Notes: generated by a model not told the origin, from the letters alone. DNA of 64,000 bases from Pseudomonas mandelii (GCF_006438925.1 NZ_RCZA01000012.1:124001-188000), one strand, 5' to 3'. Shown: positions 43,945 to 53,420, counted from the first letter of the stretch. Made by a program: numbers and translations.

Positions 43945-44024
43945 TCAAAAGATCGCAGCCTTCGGCAGCTCCTACATTGGAATGTGTACATCCTGTAGGA
44001 GCTGCCGAAGGCTGCGATCTTTTA
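43945..44024. repeat. REP doublet, GTAGGAGCTGCCG type, between fliL promoter and fliK
   Basis: Left arm with AAAAGATCGCAGCCTTCGGC and right arm GTAGGAGCTGCCGAAGGCTG ending at about 44024, arms inward from GATCGCAGCC. It follows the fliK stop and may end that transcript. Confidence 0.85.
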
Positions 44025-44041
44025 GGGGGCGTCGCAAATTA

Positions 44042-45403
44042 TCAGGCGTAATAATCGACTGCGCTGGAGCCGATGACGCTGGTCGTGCTGGCTGCGACTT
44101 CGGCAACGCTGGCCGGAAGCTCTTCGTCCATCGAATCGAGACGACCACCGCTGGCGTTGGTGCGCCCCCCCTGACTTTGACCCTGTTGAGCCTGTTCCTG
44201 CCCTTGGCCCTGCCAGCCACGGGACTGGTCGGACACATTGACGTCGACCTGGCCCATGCCCTGCTGCGCAAACATGTCACGCAAGCGATGCATCTGCCCG
44301 TCCAGCGCTTCGCGAACGCTTGGATGGGCACTCATGAACGTCACTTGAGTCTGCTGATCCGGAACCATGTTCACCCGAATGTCCAGCCGCCCCAGTTCGG
44401 CCGGTTGCAACTGGATGTCTGCAGCCTTGAGATTGGCACTGGACAGGTACATGACCCGGTTCACTACTTCTTCGGTCCAGCCACTCTGATGCATGGCGAT
44501 CGGCTGATTGACCGGCACTGCGTTGGCGGTTTTCGGCGTGGCCGCCTGGGTCAGTGCTGCCAGACGGTTGGCGAAATCGTCGACCCGGGTATCGCTACTC
44601 GCGGACTTCAGGTCCTTGAGACCGTCATCGATAAGGCCACTGAAGGCTTTGTCACCGCCCTGGCTGGTGCTGTCCTTGTCGACTTGCACATCGAGCATAC
44701 TTGCCATGCCGGCGGCGAAGGTCTGCGCCGAGGTTGACTCGCCGTCGGCCTGGGCCTGGGCCGAGGTCGGTGCCGCTTTGGGCTGGGCCTGACTCGCAGC
44801 CGAAATATGGCCGCCCTGCTCCATGGCCATACGCACGGCGGGCAGTGCGTCGAGGGGATCGGCTTCGGGATCGAAATCGGTGTCAGTGCTTGCAACAACC
44901 GGAGTCGTTGCCGCCGTCACAGCCACCTCGACCTGCGGTTGCGGGGTGACGACAACGGGCGGAGCTGCCGGTACCGGCGCAGGCACCGCAGGTTGTACTG
45001 CCTGCATCAACGCAGGATCCAGCGTCGGGTCAACGGGCGCGGCATCGGCAACCGGAGTCTGCGCAGTATCCGACCCGTCATCGCTGGCGGGCTCGTCGTC
45101 AGCCTGCGCCGGTTTATCGGCGGGCAAGGATTTGCCGCTATCGGCAACCGCAGGTTCCGGGGCGGCAGACTTGTCGTTGCTGACGTCCTTTTTGTCGGGG
45201 CTGTCCGGCGCTTTATCGCGTATCGGCTTGGCCGATCCATCACCCACCGCAGAGGGTTTGTTCTGGGCTTGATTGGCGTAGACCTGAGCGAAGCTGGATG
45301 CCTTATCCCCAGGCTCAGCAGCCGGCGCCGGTGTATTGGCGCAAGCGACTTGAGTCTTGGCCTGCGCGGCGGCCTGAAGAAGCATATTGGGGGTAACGGG
45401 CAT
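44042..45403 (-). CDS. fliK: flagellar hook-length control protein FliK
   Basis: A 453-residue FliK, the exported molecular ruler. The first 270 residues are low-complexity (A, P, D, S, Q), with an export-signal-like start (MPVTPNMLLQAAAQAKTQ); the C-terminal Flg_hook domain near residues 340-420 has DIQLQPAELGRLDIRVNMVP and SAHPSVREALDGQMHRLRDM, then QQGMGQVDVNVSDQ. It has its own sigma-54 promoter at 45454. A divergent paralogue is at 21728. Confidence 0.94.
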   Translation of the reverse strand: MPVTPNMLLQAAAQAKTQVACANTPAPAAEPGDKASSFAQVYANQAQNKPSAVGDGSAKPIRDKAPDSPDKKDVSNDKSAAPEPAVADSGKSLPADKPAQADDEPASDDGSDTAQTPVADAAPVDPTLDPALMQAVQPAVPAPVPAAPPVVVTPQPQVEVAVTAATTPVVASTDTDFDPEADPLDALPAVRMAMEQGGHISAASQAQPKAAPTSAQAQADGESTSAQTFAAGMASMLDVQVDKDSTSQGGDKAFSGLIDDGLKDLKSASSDTRVDDFANRLAALTQAATPKTANAVPVNQPIAMHQSGWTEEVVNRVMYLSSANLKAADIQLQPAELGRLDIRVNMVPDQQTQVTFMSAHPSVREALDGQMHRLRDMFAQQGMGQVDVNVSDQSRGWQGQGQEQAQQGQSQGGRTNASGGRLDSMDEELPASVAEVAASTTSVIGSSAVDYYA

Positions 45404-45453
45404 GGAACGGTCTCCGCTGCACTGGGATCGTAGGTACAGTTGACGGAGATTAC

Positions 45454-45469
45454 TGCAAAGGTCGCGCCA
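45454..45469 (-). promoter_or_regulatory. sigma-54 promoter of fliK
   Basis: The minus strand reads TGGCGCGACCTTTGCA, one base from the consensus TGGCAC-N5-TTGCA with exact GG-N10-GC spacing, about 50 bases before the fliK start and just after the hptB stop. Confidence 0.78.
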
Positions 45470-45486
45470 GGTTTGAGTGGCAGGCG

Positions 45487-45855
45487 CTAAAAGCGCCGGA
45501 CGGTCTCATTGGCAGAGAGAGTACGCTGACGCTCGGCCTCATAGAGCGGCCGGACAAACGCAAATTCGTCACCAATTTCGCCCACCAGTTTTTCAATGCC
45601 GGCGAGGCTTTTTTGCTTGGCGCGCTGCTCCAGCTCATGGCACAACTCAGCCAGGCGAATGGCGCCCATGTTGCTGCTGCTGCCCTTGAAACTATGGGCA
45701 GCATTCATGAGTTGCGCGGCATCTTCAGCCTTTCGCAAGATGCGTAAACGCTCTTCGGAATCGGCGAGAAAGGTATCCAGCAACATCGGATACTCATCCT
45801 CCATGACCTCTTGCAACGCGTTCAGCACGTCGCGGTCCAGGTGTGTGTCAGCCAC
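45487..45855 (-). CDS. hptB: histidine phosphotransfer protein HptB
   Basis: A 122-residue single Hpt domain. The phosphorylatable histidine lies in MNAAHSFKGSSSNMGAIRLA near residue 55, the classical HSxKGSSxxxGA motif, within a four-helix bundle. In P. aeruginosa HptB receives phosphate from hybrid kinases and passes it to HsbR, tuning swarming and biofilm formation. The start is GTG with AAGGAG upstream. It follows hsbR by 30 bases, the order known from P. aeruginosa. Confidence 0.9.
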   Translation of the reverse strand: MADTHLDRDVLNALQEVMEDEYPMLLDTFLADSEERLRILRKAEDAAQLMNAAHSFKGSSSNMGAIRLAELCHELEQRAKQKSLAGIEKLVGEIGDEFAFVRPLYEAERQRTLSANETVRRF

Positions 45856-45885
45856 TTGCTCACTCCTTGATCAAGAATGCGTGGA

Positions 45886-47601
45886 TTATGCCAGAGCCTC
45901 CCAGAAAAACTCCACGCGGGCACTTCGACCATCGTCGGACCAACTCGCATTGTGGCCCAGTTGACGGATCAGACTGACGCCACGTCCCGACAGACGGACA
46001 CCATCGACGGGCCGCTCCATCACCCGCGCGACATCGAAACCCTTGCCACTGTCTTCAACCCGAACAGCCAAGCACCCGCCCTTGCCCTTGGGTGTCACCT
46101 GCAAATGCACCCGCACGAAGCCGTCCTGCAAAGCATCCAGGCGCGCATTGCGCTGTTGATAATAGCGGGTGAAACCCGAGGCATCGCTCTTGAGCGCCGA
46201 ATCCAGCCCCAGCACTCCATGCTCCAGGGCATTGGAATACAGTTCAGCCAATACACTGTAGAGCGCCCCGCTCTGAGCCCGCAGACCGTGGACCTCAAGC
46301 AGCAATTGCAGAAGATACGGCAGCGGATTGAAGCGTTTGAGCGTGGCGGCGCGAAATTCGAAACTCACTGACCAGTCCAGCGGGCAGGACTGACCACTGT
46401 CGGAATACACCAGCGCCGGCGGGCTCAGTTGTGCGGCCTCCAGCAGACTGACCTCGACCATGCTCACGTCATCACGGGCCTCGCCGCGAAAGTCGCGCAA
46501 CGCCTGCTCGATCTCTTCGAACAGCTCATCAGGCTGACGATTGGCCGCAAACACCTGCTGCAATCGCTCCACACCAAACAACTGTTCGTTGGCATCGCAG
46601 GTATCGATTACCCCGTCGGACAACAGGAAGACACGATCCCCGACCGCCATCGGAAACACCTCGGTGCGGTCATCAAAGGATTGCGGGCTCAGCACGCCGA
46701 GCGGCAAATGCCGAGCCGTCAGCGGCGTGCGCTCACCGCTGGCGATGCTGTGCAGGTAACCGTCCGGCATTCCGCCGTTCCAGACCTCCACCGAGCGTCG
46801 CTGAAAACTCAGGCACAGCAGCGTTGCACAACAGAACATGTCCACCGGCAGGATGCGCTTGAGCTTGGCATTCATCTCGCGCAGGGTTTCGGACAGGCCG
46901 TAACCCTTGGCGGTCATGCCATAGAAAACTTCGGCCAAGGGCATGGCACCGACCGCGGCCGGCAAACCGTGACCGGTAAAATCGCCGAGCAGCACGTGCA
47001 TGTCGCCGGCCGGGGTGAACGCGGCCAGCAGCAGATCGCCGTTGAACAACGCATAGGGCGATTGCAGGTAGCGAATATTCGGTGCACTCAGGCAGCCGGA
47101 GTGGGCCACCTTGTCGAACACGGCCTTGGCCACGCGCTGCTCGTTGAGCAGGTACTCGTGGTGCCTGGCGATCAGATCGCGCTGCTGCAACACCGTGGCC
47201 TGCAACCGCCGCAAGCGGTCCATCGCCTTGATCTTGGCGGCGAGGATCACCTGGTTGTAGGGCTTTGCCAGGAAGTCGTCGCCCCCGGCCTCCAGACAGC
47301 GGGCCAGCGCTTCGCTTTCGGTCAGCGAGGTGAGGAAGATGATCGGCACCAGGGTTTCCCCTGCCAATACCTTGATCTGCCGCGCAGCCTCAAAACCGTC
47401 CATCACCGGCATCATCGCGTCCATGAGCACCAGTTGCGGTCGCTGCTGGCGAAACGCTTCAACGGCTTCGGCACCGTTGGCGGCCGTCAGCACCTCATGC
47501 CCCTGACGACGAACGATGGTCGACAGCAGCATGCGATCGGCCGCACTGTCTTCGGCGATCAGGATCGTCAGCGGTTCGAACAAGGACTGCATGGCGGTCA
47601 C
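45886..47601 (-). CDS. hsbR: response regulator HsbR (receiver, PP2C phosphatase, kinase domains)
   Basis: A 571-residue three-part regulator. Receiver: LIAEDSAADRMLLS, LVLMDAMMPVMDGFEAARQI with the phospho-acceptor aspartate near residue 60, and FLAKPY. PP2C (SpoIIE-like) domain at about 185-390: LLGDFTGHGLPAAVGAMPLA, LLSDGVIDTCD. C-terminal HATPase/anti-sigma kinase fold with ELYSNALEHGVLGLDS and LSGRGVSLIRQL. It phosphorylates or dephosphorylates the antagonist HsbA depending on HptB input. GTG 47601 overlaps the hsbA stop (GTGA); ATG 47592 is an alternative. Confidence 0.92.
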   Translation of the reverse strand: MTAMQSLFEPLTILIAEDSAADRMLLSTIVRRQGHEVLTAANGAEAVEAFRQQRPQLVLMDAMMPVMDGFEAARQIKVLAGETLVPIIFLTSLTESEALARCLEAGGDDFLAKPYNQVILAAKIKAMDRLRRLQATVLQQRDLIARHHEYLLNEQRVAKAVFDKVAHSGCLSAPNIRYLQSPYALFNGDLLLAAFTPAGDMHVLLGDFTGHGLPAAVGAMPLAEVFYGMTAKGYGLSETLREMNAKLKRILPVDMFCCATLLCLSFQRRSVEVWNGGMPDGYLHSIASGERTPLTARHLPLGVLSPQSFDDRTEVFPMAVGDRVFLLSDGVIDTCDANEQLFGVERLQQVFAANRQPDELFEEIEQALRDFRGEARDDVSMVEVSLLEAAQLSPPALVYSDSGQSCPLDWSVSFEFRAATLKRFNPLPYLLQLLLEVHGLRAQSGALYSVLAELYSNALEHGVLGLDSALKSDASGFTRYYQQRNARLDALQDGFVRVHLQVTPKGKGGCLAVRVEDSGKGFDVARVMERPVDGVRLSGRGVSLIRQLGHNASWSDDGRSARVEFFWEALA

Positions 47602-47903
47602 GCCACGTCGAAGATTTGTTCGAAGTTGGAGATGGCGAGAATCTTGCGCACATCTGCGTTAGCGTTGGTCAACGTGATCTCGGCATTCTCGCCGCCAGCG
47701 TGATCACGCAATAGCAACAGCATGCCGAGCGCTGAGCTGTCGAGGTAGGTGGCGTCTTTCAGATCTACTTCGAAGGATTCGGGTTTTGGCTGAAGATTTT
47801 CGTAGGACTCGCGAAATTCCTGATGCTTGGCGAAATCGAATCGTCCCTTGACCGATATCGTCAGCTTTTGCCCATCTTGGGAGACTTCTGTAACAACTGG
47901 CAT
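47598..47903 (-). CDS. hsbA: anti-sigma factor antagonist HsbA
   Basis: A 101-residue STAS-domain protein of the SpoIIAA type. VDLKDATYLDSSALGMLLLL carries the phosphorylatable serine (in DSSALG) near residue 55. In P. aeruginosa, HsbA binds the anti-sigma factor FlgM when unphosphorylated, and so ties this switch to FliA-dependent flagellar genes, or acts on a diguanylate cyclase when phosphorylated. It sits directly after fliJ within the flagellar cluster. Confidence 0.92.
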   Translation of the reverse strand: MPVVTEVSQDGQKLTISVKGRFDFAKHQEFRESYENLQPKPESFEVDLKDATYLDSSALGMLLLLRDHAGGENAEITLTNANADVRKILAISNFEQIFDVA

Positions 47904-47999
47904 TTAACGGCTTCCTTGTCATGGGTGAACGTACGTGTACAAGGTTTAGCACTTGGCGAGGGCAGGAGCAAGGTGGGAAAACGGTTGAACCCTGCCTGA

Positions 48000-48449
48000 T
48001 CAATACGGATCCTGACGCGGCAACCGCTGGGACAACTCATCCAGCAGCTTTTGCTCACGCCGGTCTTCCAGCCGCCGCGCCTCATCCATGTAGCGCAACA
48101 CCAGTTTGCGCAAGCCTTCGACTCGTGCAAACGCCTGCTGCCAGGATTCCCGCGCCTTGTTCAGGTTGTTTTGATGCCATACCAGGCTTTGTCGCTGCTG
48201 GTCGATGGCGGTCCCCAGTTGCGCAAGGAAGCCTTGATAACCCAGCAGCCATTGGCCCGACACGCCACTGCTGCCGCGCACGATCCATTGCTCTTGATAG
48301 TCGAGACGAAAGGCTTCGAGGTCGGCGAGTTTGCTTTCTGCCAGACGGACTTGCCCCTGGAAGTGCCCCAGACGCAGGACCGCGGTTTTCTCGGCCTTTT
48401 CGGCCATTTCGACCACGGGGGCCAGGCGCGAGGCTCGGCTCTGGGCCAT
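48000..48449 (-). CDS. fliJ: flagellar export chaperone FliJ
   Basis: A 149-residue coiled-coil protein beginning MAQSRASRLAPVVEMAEKAE, with long amphipathic helices throughout (QVRLAESKLADLEAFRLDYQ, LNKARESWQQAFARVEGLRK). It is the stalk of the FliHIJ ATPase complex and escorts chaperones. It follows fliI by six bases. Confidence 0.93.
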   Translation of the reverse strand: MAQSRASRLAPVVEMAEKAEKTAVLRLGHFQGQVRLAESKLADLEAFRLDYQEQWIVRGSSGVSGQWLLGYQGFLAQLGTAIDQQRQSLVWHQNNLNKARESWQQAFARVEGLRKLVLRYMDEARRLEDRREQKLLDELSQRLPRQDPY

Positions 48450-48455
48450 GGCCGG

Positions 48456-49814
48456 TTAGCCGCCGGCCGCGGGAGCGAAAATCGTGCCGAGATAGGCTTC
48501 GCTTTCGCCCAGGCCGATGCTGTCGTTCAGACCCTGGCGCAGGTATTTCACCAGCTGCGGTTGCAGGGAGATCGCCAGGTCGGTTTCCCGATCACCACCC
48601 GCGACATAGGCGCCGACGCTGATCAAGTCGCGACTCTGCTGATACCGCGACCACAGTTGCTTGAAATACTGGGCGCGCATCATGTGTTCGGGCGTAACCA
48701 CCGACGGCATGACCCGGCTGATGGACGCTTCGATATCGATGGCCGGGTAATGACCTTCCTCGGCCAGGCGCCGGGACAGAACGATGTGCCCGTCGAGCAC
48801 GCCTCGTGCGGCGTCGGCAATCGGGTCCTGCTGGTCATCGCCTTCGGACAGTACGGTGTAGAACGCGGTGATCGAACCGCCGCCCTTCTCCGCGTTACCG
48901 GCCCGCTCCACCAGTTTCGGTAGTTTGGCGAACACCGAAGGCGGATAACCCTTGGTCGCCGGCGGCTCGCCGATGGCCAGGGCAATTTCCCGCTGGGCCT
49001 GGGCGAAACGGGTCAGGGAGTCCATGAGCAACAGGACGTTCTTGCCCTTGTCGCGGAAATACTCGGCGATTCGCGTGCAGTACATCGCAGCGCGCAGTCG
49101 CATCAGCGGCGCATCGTCCGCCGGGGACGCCACCACGACCGAACGCTTGAGCCCTTCTTCACCGAGGATGTGCTCGATGAACTCTTTAACTTCCCGACCC
49201 CGCTCACCGATCAGCCCGACGACGATGATGTCGGCCTCGGTGAAGCGGGTCATCATGCCCAGCAGGACACTCTTGCCCACGCCAGTACCGGCGAACAGGC
49301 CCAGACGCTGACCGCGACCGACCGTCAACAAACCGTTGATGCTGCGAATACCCACGTCCAGCGGCTCGCTGATCGGTTCGCGCTTGAGCGGGTTGATGGT
49401 CGGGCCGTCCATCGGCACCCAGTCTTCGGCCTTCATCCCGCCCTTGCCGTCCAGCGCGCGGCCGGCGCCATCAAGTACCCGCCCGAGCATGCTCATACCC
49501 ATTGGCAGACGGCCGGTATCAGCCAGAGGAACCACACGGGCACCGGGAGCGATGCCGGCAACGCTGCCGACCGGCATCAGAAACACCTTGCTGCCGGAGA
49601 AGCCCATGACTTCAGCTTCGACCTGCACCGGGTGATAACTGTCGTCGTTGATGACCATGCAGCGGCTGCCCATGGCGGCGCGCAAGCCCTCGGCTTCGAG
49701 GGTCAGGCCGACCATGCGCAGCAAGCGGCCTTCAAGGATCGGCGCGCCTTCCAGCGCCGTGGCCTCGGCGTAGCTGCCGAGGCGCTTGGCGAAGCTGGTG
49801 CGATCAAGGCGCAT
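48456..49814 (-). CDS. fliI: flagellum-specific ATPase FliI
   Basis: A 452-residue F1-beta-like ATPase of flagellar export. Walker A is LFAGTGVGKSVLLGM near residue 175, Walker B VLLLMDSLTRFAQAQREI near residue 260, and the family signature PPATKGYPPSVFAKLPKLVE is near residue 288. The start overlaps the fliH stop by 11 bases. Confidence 0.97.
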   Translation of the reverse strand: MRLDRTSFAKRLGSYAEATALEGAPILEGRLLRMVGLTLEAEGLRAAMGSRCMVINDDSYHPVQVEAEVMGFSGSKVFLMPVGSVAGIAPGARVVPLADTGRLPMGMSMLGRVLDGAGRALDGKGGMKAEDWVPMDGPTINPLKREPISEPLDVGIRSINGLLTVGRGQRLGLFAGTGVGKSVLLGMMTRFTEADIIVVGLIGERGREVKEFIEHILGEEGLKRSVVVASPADDAPLMRLRAAMYCTRIAEYFRDKGKNVLLLMDSLTRFAQAQREIALAIGEPPATKGYPPSVFAKLPKLVERAGNAEKGGGSITAFYTVLSEGDDQQDPIADAARGVLDGHIVLSRRLAEEGHYPAIDIEASISRVMPSVVTPEHMMRAQYFKQLWSRYQQSRDLISVGAYVAGGDRETDLAISLQPQLVKYLRQGLNDSIGLGESEAYLGTIFAPAAGG

Positions 49815-50613
49815 CGGGAACGTCCGGTTCAGGTTCGACCGGCACGACCGCTGGCTTGTCGCTGATCGGCAGCTCCAGGCTCAGATCCGGTTCGGCCGGG
49901 TGCAAGGCCTGTTCGTGCAACTGATCGAAGAGCTTGTCCATGACCCGCGCAACGCGGGTTTCGACCGTGGCGTCGATACGGCTGTGTTCAGTCTCGACCC
50001 GGCAACCGCCGGGCAACAATGCCTCGTCCTCGACGATGCGCCAGGTTTCTTCATGGCGTTCGCGCAGGGCTTTGACCTGTTCGAAATCTTGCGGATTGAT
50101 GTACAGCCGCACATTGCCCACGCCCAGCGGCAAGAGCTTGAGGGCTTCACGCATGACGTGTTCGATCTGCGTCGAGTCGATGGCGAGCTCGCGCTGAATC
50201 ACCTGTTTGGTGATGTGCTGCACCAGGTCGACCAGGGACTTTTCGATCAAGGTGTCCTGCTCGGCGATCGGCTCGAACAAATGCCCCATCAGCTGCTCCA
50301 GAGCGCCAATCTTGGCGGCCAGGGCCAACTCGGCTTCCTGACGGACTTTGAGCGTGGTGCTGTGGAAGCCTTCTTTCTCGCCGGTTGCGAAGCCTTCGTT
50401 GTAGGCCTCCTGGCGAATGCTTTCGAGTTCTTCGAGGGTCAGTGGCTGGACTTCATCCAGTGGCACTTCTTCCATTTCCGGCGGCTCGGGCTCAGGTTCC
50501 GGCTCGGGTTCCGGCACGAACGGATCGAAACTGGGCAGCGACCAGAGGTCGAAACCACCGACGTCCTTGCCACGGATCAGGTCTGTGTTGGACTCATCAT
50601 GTTTGGACGACAT
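49804..50613 (-). CDS. fliH: flagellar assembly protein FliH
   Basis: A 269-residue negative regulator and peripheral stalk of FliI. A disordered acidic N-terminus includes a PEPEPEPEPEPP run near residues 36-47; the middle is a long helix (LTLEELESIRQEAYNEGFATGEKEG) and the C-terminal domain resembles F-type delta subunit (VGNVRLYINPQDFEQVKALR, AGGCRVETEHSRIDATV-like segment). The N-terminus binds FliN/FlhA. It is translationally overlapped with fliI. Confidence 0.94.
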   Translation of the reverse strand: MSSKHDESNTDLIRGKDVGGFDLWSLPSFDPFVPEPEPEPEPEPPEMEEVPLDEVQPLTLEELESIRQEAYNEGFATGEKEGFHSTTLKVRQEAELALAAKIGALEQLMGHLFEPIAEQDTLIEKSLVDLVQHITKQVIQRELAIDSTQIEHVMREALKLLPLGVGNVRLYINPQDFEQVKALRERHEETWRIVEDEALLPGGCRVETEHSRIDATVETRVARVMDKLFDQLHEQALHPAEPDLSLELPISDKPAVVPVEPEPDVPDAP

Positions 50614-50620
50614 AGTGACC

Positions 50621-51640
50621 TTAGATCATCTCTTCGCCGCCCTTCCCGCCGAGAACGATTTCTCCGGCTTCGGCCATACGGCGGGCAATGGTGAGGATTT
50701 CTTTCTGCGCCGTTTCCACGTCGCTGACGCGCACCGGGCCTTTGGCCTCGAGGTCGTCGCGCAACAGTTCGGCCGCCCGTTTGGACATGTTCTTGAAGAT
50801 CTTCTCTTTGACGCCTTCGTCCGAACCCTTGAGGGCCAGCACCAGCACGTCGGAAGACACTTCGCGCAGCAGCGCCTGAATACCGCGATCGTCGACATCG
50901 GACAGGTTGTTGAACACGAACATGAGGTCTTCGATCTGACCGGACAGGTCTTCGTCGACTTCACGGATCGAGTCCATCAGCTGACCTTCGATCGAGCTGT
51001 CGAGGAAGTTCATGATATCTGCCGCACGCTTGATGCCACCCAGGGTGGTGCGCGAGGCATTCGAGTTGCCGGAGAACTGCTTCTCGAGAATCTGGTTGAG
51101 TTCTTTCAGGGCCGCAGGCTGCACAGTGTTCAGCGAGGAAACCCGCAGAATGATGTCCAGACGCACCTTGTGATCGAAGTTGCCCAGCACTTCGCCGGCC
51201 TGGTCCGGATCGAGATACGCCACCACGATCGCCTGGATCTGCGGGTGCTCGTAACGGATCACGTCGGCGACGGCGCGCGGTTCCATCCACTTCAGGCTGT
51301 CGAGGCCACTGGTGTTGCCGCCCAGCAGGATCCGGTCGATCAGGCCGTTGGCCTTGTCTTCGCCCAGGGCCTGCGTGAGCATTTTGCGCACGTAGTCGTC
51401 AGAGCCGACGCCGAGGCTGGTCTGGTCGCCGACGATGTCGACGAACTCGCTCATCACCTGCTCGACCTGCTCGCGGTGCACGTTACCCATTTGGGCCATG
51501 GCCACACCCACACGCTGGACCTCTTTGGGCCCCATGTGGCGCAGCACTTGGGCAGCGTCGGTAGAACCCAGGGACAGCAGCAGAATCGCGGCTTTGTCGA
51601 CCTTGGACAATTTGGCGGCAACGGCTCGGTTATCACTCAT
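50621..51640 (-). CDS. fliG: flagellar motor switch protein FliG
   Basis: A 339-residue C-ring protein with the three FliG domains. The N-terminal part binds FliF (KAAILLLSLGSTDAAQVLRH), the middle has the EHPQIQAIVVAYLDPDQAGEV motif with EHPQ near residue 126, and the C-terminal domain carries the charged torque helix KIFKNMSKRAAELLRDDLEA near residue 285. Its start overlaps the fliF stop by eight bases. Confidence 0.97.
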   Translation of the reverse strand: MSDNRAVAAKLSKVDKAAILLLSLGSTDAAQVLRHMGPKEVQRVGVAMAQMGNVHREQVEQVMSEFVDIVGDQTSLGVGSDDYVRKMLTQALGEDKANGLIDRILLGGNTSGLDSLKWMEPRAVADVIRYEHPQIQAIVVAYLDPDQAGEVLGNFDHKVRLDIILRVSSLNTVQPAALKELNQILEKQFSGNSNASRTTLGGIKRAADIMNFLDSSIEGQLMDSIREVDEDLSGQIEDLMFVFNNLSDVDDRGIQALLREVSSDVLVLALKGSDEGVKEKIFKNMSKRAAELLRDDLEAKGPVRVSDVETAQKEILTIARRMAEAGEIVLGGKGGEEMI

Positions 51641-53420
51641 CTGCGTTAATCCACTCTTTCACGACCTGGGCCACGCGACCCGGATCTTCTGCCACCAGAC
51701 TCTTGATTGCGTTCAGCTGTGCGTCATAGCCTTCGCTTGGGCTCGGCAACAGGATGCTGGTCGGGCCGCCGAGACTGACGCGGTCGTTGGCCAGTTCGCC
51801 GTCCAGGCCGCCCATGCCACCCAACTCGACGTCGCTGCCGATGCCTGCAAACTGCTTGTCTTTGCCGCCGCCGGTGATGTTGTTGAGCACCGGACGCAGC
51901 ACACCGAACACCAGCACCAGGATGAACAAGACACCCAGCACTTGCTTGACGATGTCCCAGAACCAAGGCTGGGAGTAGAACGGAATTTCGGCAATCACTT
52001 CACCGCGCTCGGCGGAGAACGGCATGTTGATCACGCTGACGCTGTCGCCACGGCTGGCGTCGAAGCCTACGGCATCCTGTACCAGGCGAGTGAAGCGCGC
52101 CAATTCATCGGCGGTCCACGGCGCACGGGTGGTTTCACCGTTGGCCGCGTTGATCTTGACCTGGTCATCCACCACCACCGACACCGAGAGGCGATTCAAG
52201 CGGCCCTGCTGCTGTTTGGTGTGGCTGATGGAACGGTCGAGTTCGAAGTTCTTGGTGGACTGTTGACGCTTGTCCGCCGGGTACGGTGCAAGCATAGGCT
52301 GGCCGGTGGCCGGGTCCATGATTTGCTGACCGTTGGCATCCAGGAGTGGCTGGCCTGGCTGCACCATGCCGGCCGACGCGGTAGCGCCACCGGTGGTTTG
52401 CGGTGCGGAGGCAGGCGACGGCGGCTGGTTGCTCAGGGCACCCGGCACACCTTGCGGGCCATTGCTGGCGGTACGTTGTTCGTTGACCGACTGCTCGCTG
52501 CGCAACGCCGGTTGGTCCGGGTTGAATTGCTCGGAGGTCGACTCGACGGCACTGAAATCCACATCGGCCGAGACTTCGGCTTTATAGCGATCGTTGCCCA
52601 GCACCGGTTGCAGAATGTTGTGCACGCGCTGAGTCAGCATGCTTTCCATGCGACGGCTGTAATCGAATTGCTTGCCGGCCATGGTCAGTTCGGAGTTTTC
52701 CGCCTGATCCGACAGCAGGTTGCCCTTCTGGTCGACGACAGTGATCTGGGATTTGCTGAGTTCGGGAACGCTGGTGGCCACCAGGTTGATGATCGCCAGC
52801 ACTTGGCCAGGCTCCAGCGAGCGACCGGAGTACAGCTCCACCAGAATCGAAGCGCTCGGCTTGCGCTCGTCGCGCACGAACACCGAACTTTTCGGAATCG
52901 CCAGGTGCACGCGGGCACCCTTGACGTTGTTCAGGCTGGAAATGGTGCGGGCCAGTTCGCCTTCGAGACCGCGACGATAACGGGTCGCTTCCATGAACTG
53001 GCTGGTGCCCAGGCCCTGGTCCTTGTCGAGAATTTCAAAACCGATGTTGCCATCGCTGGGAGTGACACCAGCGCCTGCGAGTTTGATTCGCGCACGGGAC
53101 AGGTCATCGGCCTTGACCAGCAAGGCACCGGAGTTCGGTTCAACGGTATAGGGAATGTCGGCTGCGGCGAGGGTATCCATGACCTGTTTGGCGTCCATAC
53201 CGGCAAGGCTGCCGTATAGAGGCCGGTAGTCCGGCTGCTGGGACCACAACACCACGGCAAAGCCAATCGCCACGCTCGCAGCCAGGCCGACCAACAGGCC
53301 TACCTGACGCAACATGGTCATCTCGGAGAGGTTTTCCAGGAAGGACAACCCGAACAGCGGCGGCTTGCCGTCTATTGGAGTGGCCTTGGCCGGAACATTA
53401 TCGGCGACTGCTTCTGCCAT
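51633..53420 (-). CDS. fliF: flagellar MS-ring protein FliF
   Basis: A 595-residue ring protein. Two membrane helices (near residue 38, LVGLAASVAIGFAVVLWS, and near residue 465, VKQVLGVLFILVLVFGVLRP) enclose the ring-building motifs (YRPLYGSLAGMDAKQVMDTL, YTVEPNSGALLVKADDL, RGLEGELARTISSLNNVKGA). The C-terminal peptide LNAIKSLVAEDPGRVAQVVK binds FliG. It follows fliE by 14 bases. Confidence 0.97.
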   Translation of the reverse strand: MAEAVADNVPAKATPIDGKPPLFGLSFLENLSEMTMLRQVGLLVGLAASVAIGFAVVLWSQQPDYRPLYGSLAGMDAKQVMDTLAAADIPYTVEPNSGALLVKADDLSRARIKLAGAGVTPSDGNIGFEILDKDQGLGTSQFMEATRYRRGLEGELARTISSLNNVKGARVHLAIPKSSVFVRDERKPSASILVELYSGRSLEPGQVLAIINLVATSVPELSKSQITVVDQKGNLLSDQAENSELTMAGKQFDYSRRMESMLTQRVHNILQPVLGNDRYKAEVSADVDFSAVESTSEQFNPDQPALRSEQSVNEQRTASNGPQGVPGALSNQPPSPASAPQTTGGATASAGMVQPGQPLLDANGQQIMDPATGQPMLAPYPADKRQQSTKNFELDRSISHTKQQQGRLNRLSVSVVVDDQVKINAANGETTRAPWTADELARFTRLVQDAVGFDASRGDSVSVINMPFSAERGEVIAEIPFYSQPWFWDIVKQVLGVLFILVLVFGVLRPVLNNITGGGKDKQFAGIGSDVELGGMGGLDGELANDRVSLGGPTSILLPSPSEGYDAQLNAIKSLVAEDPGRVAQVVKEWINADE

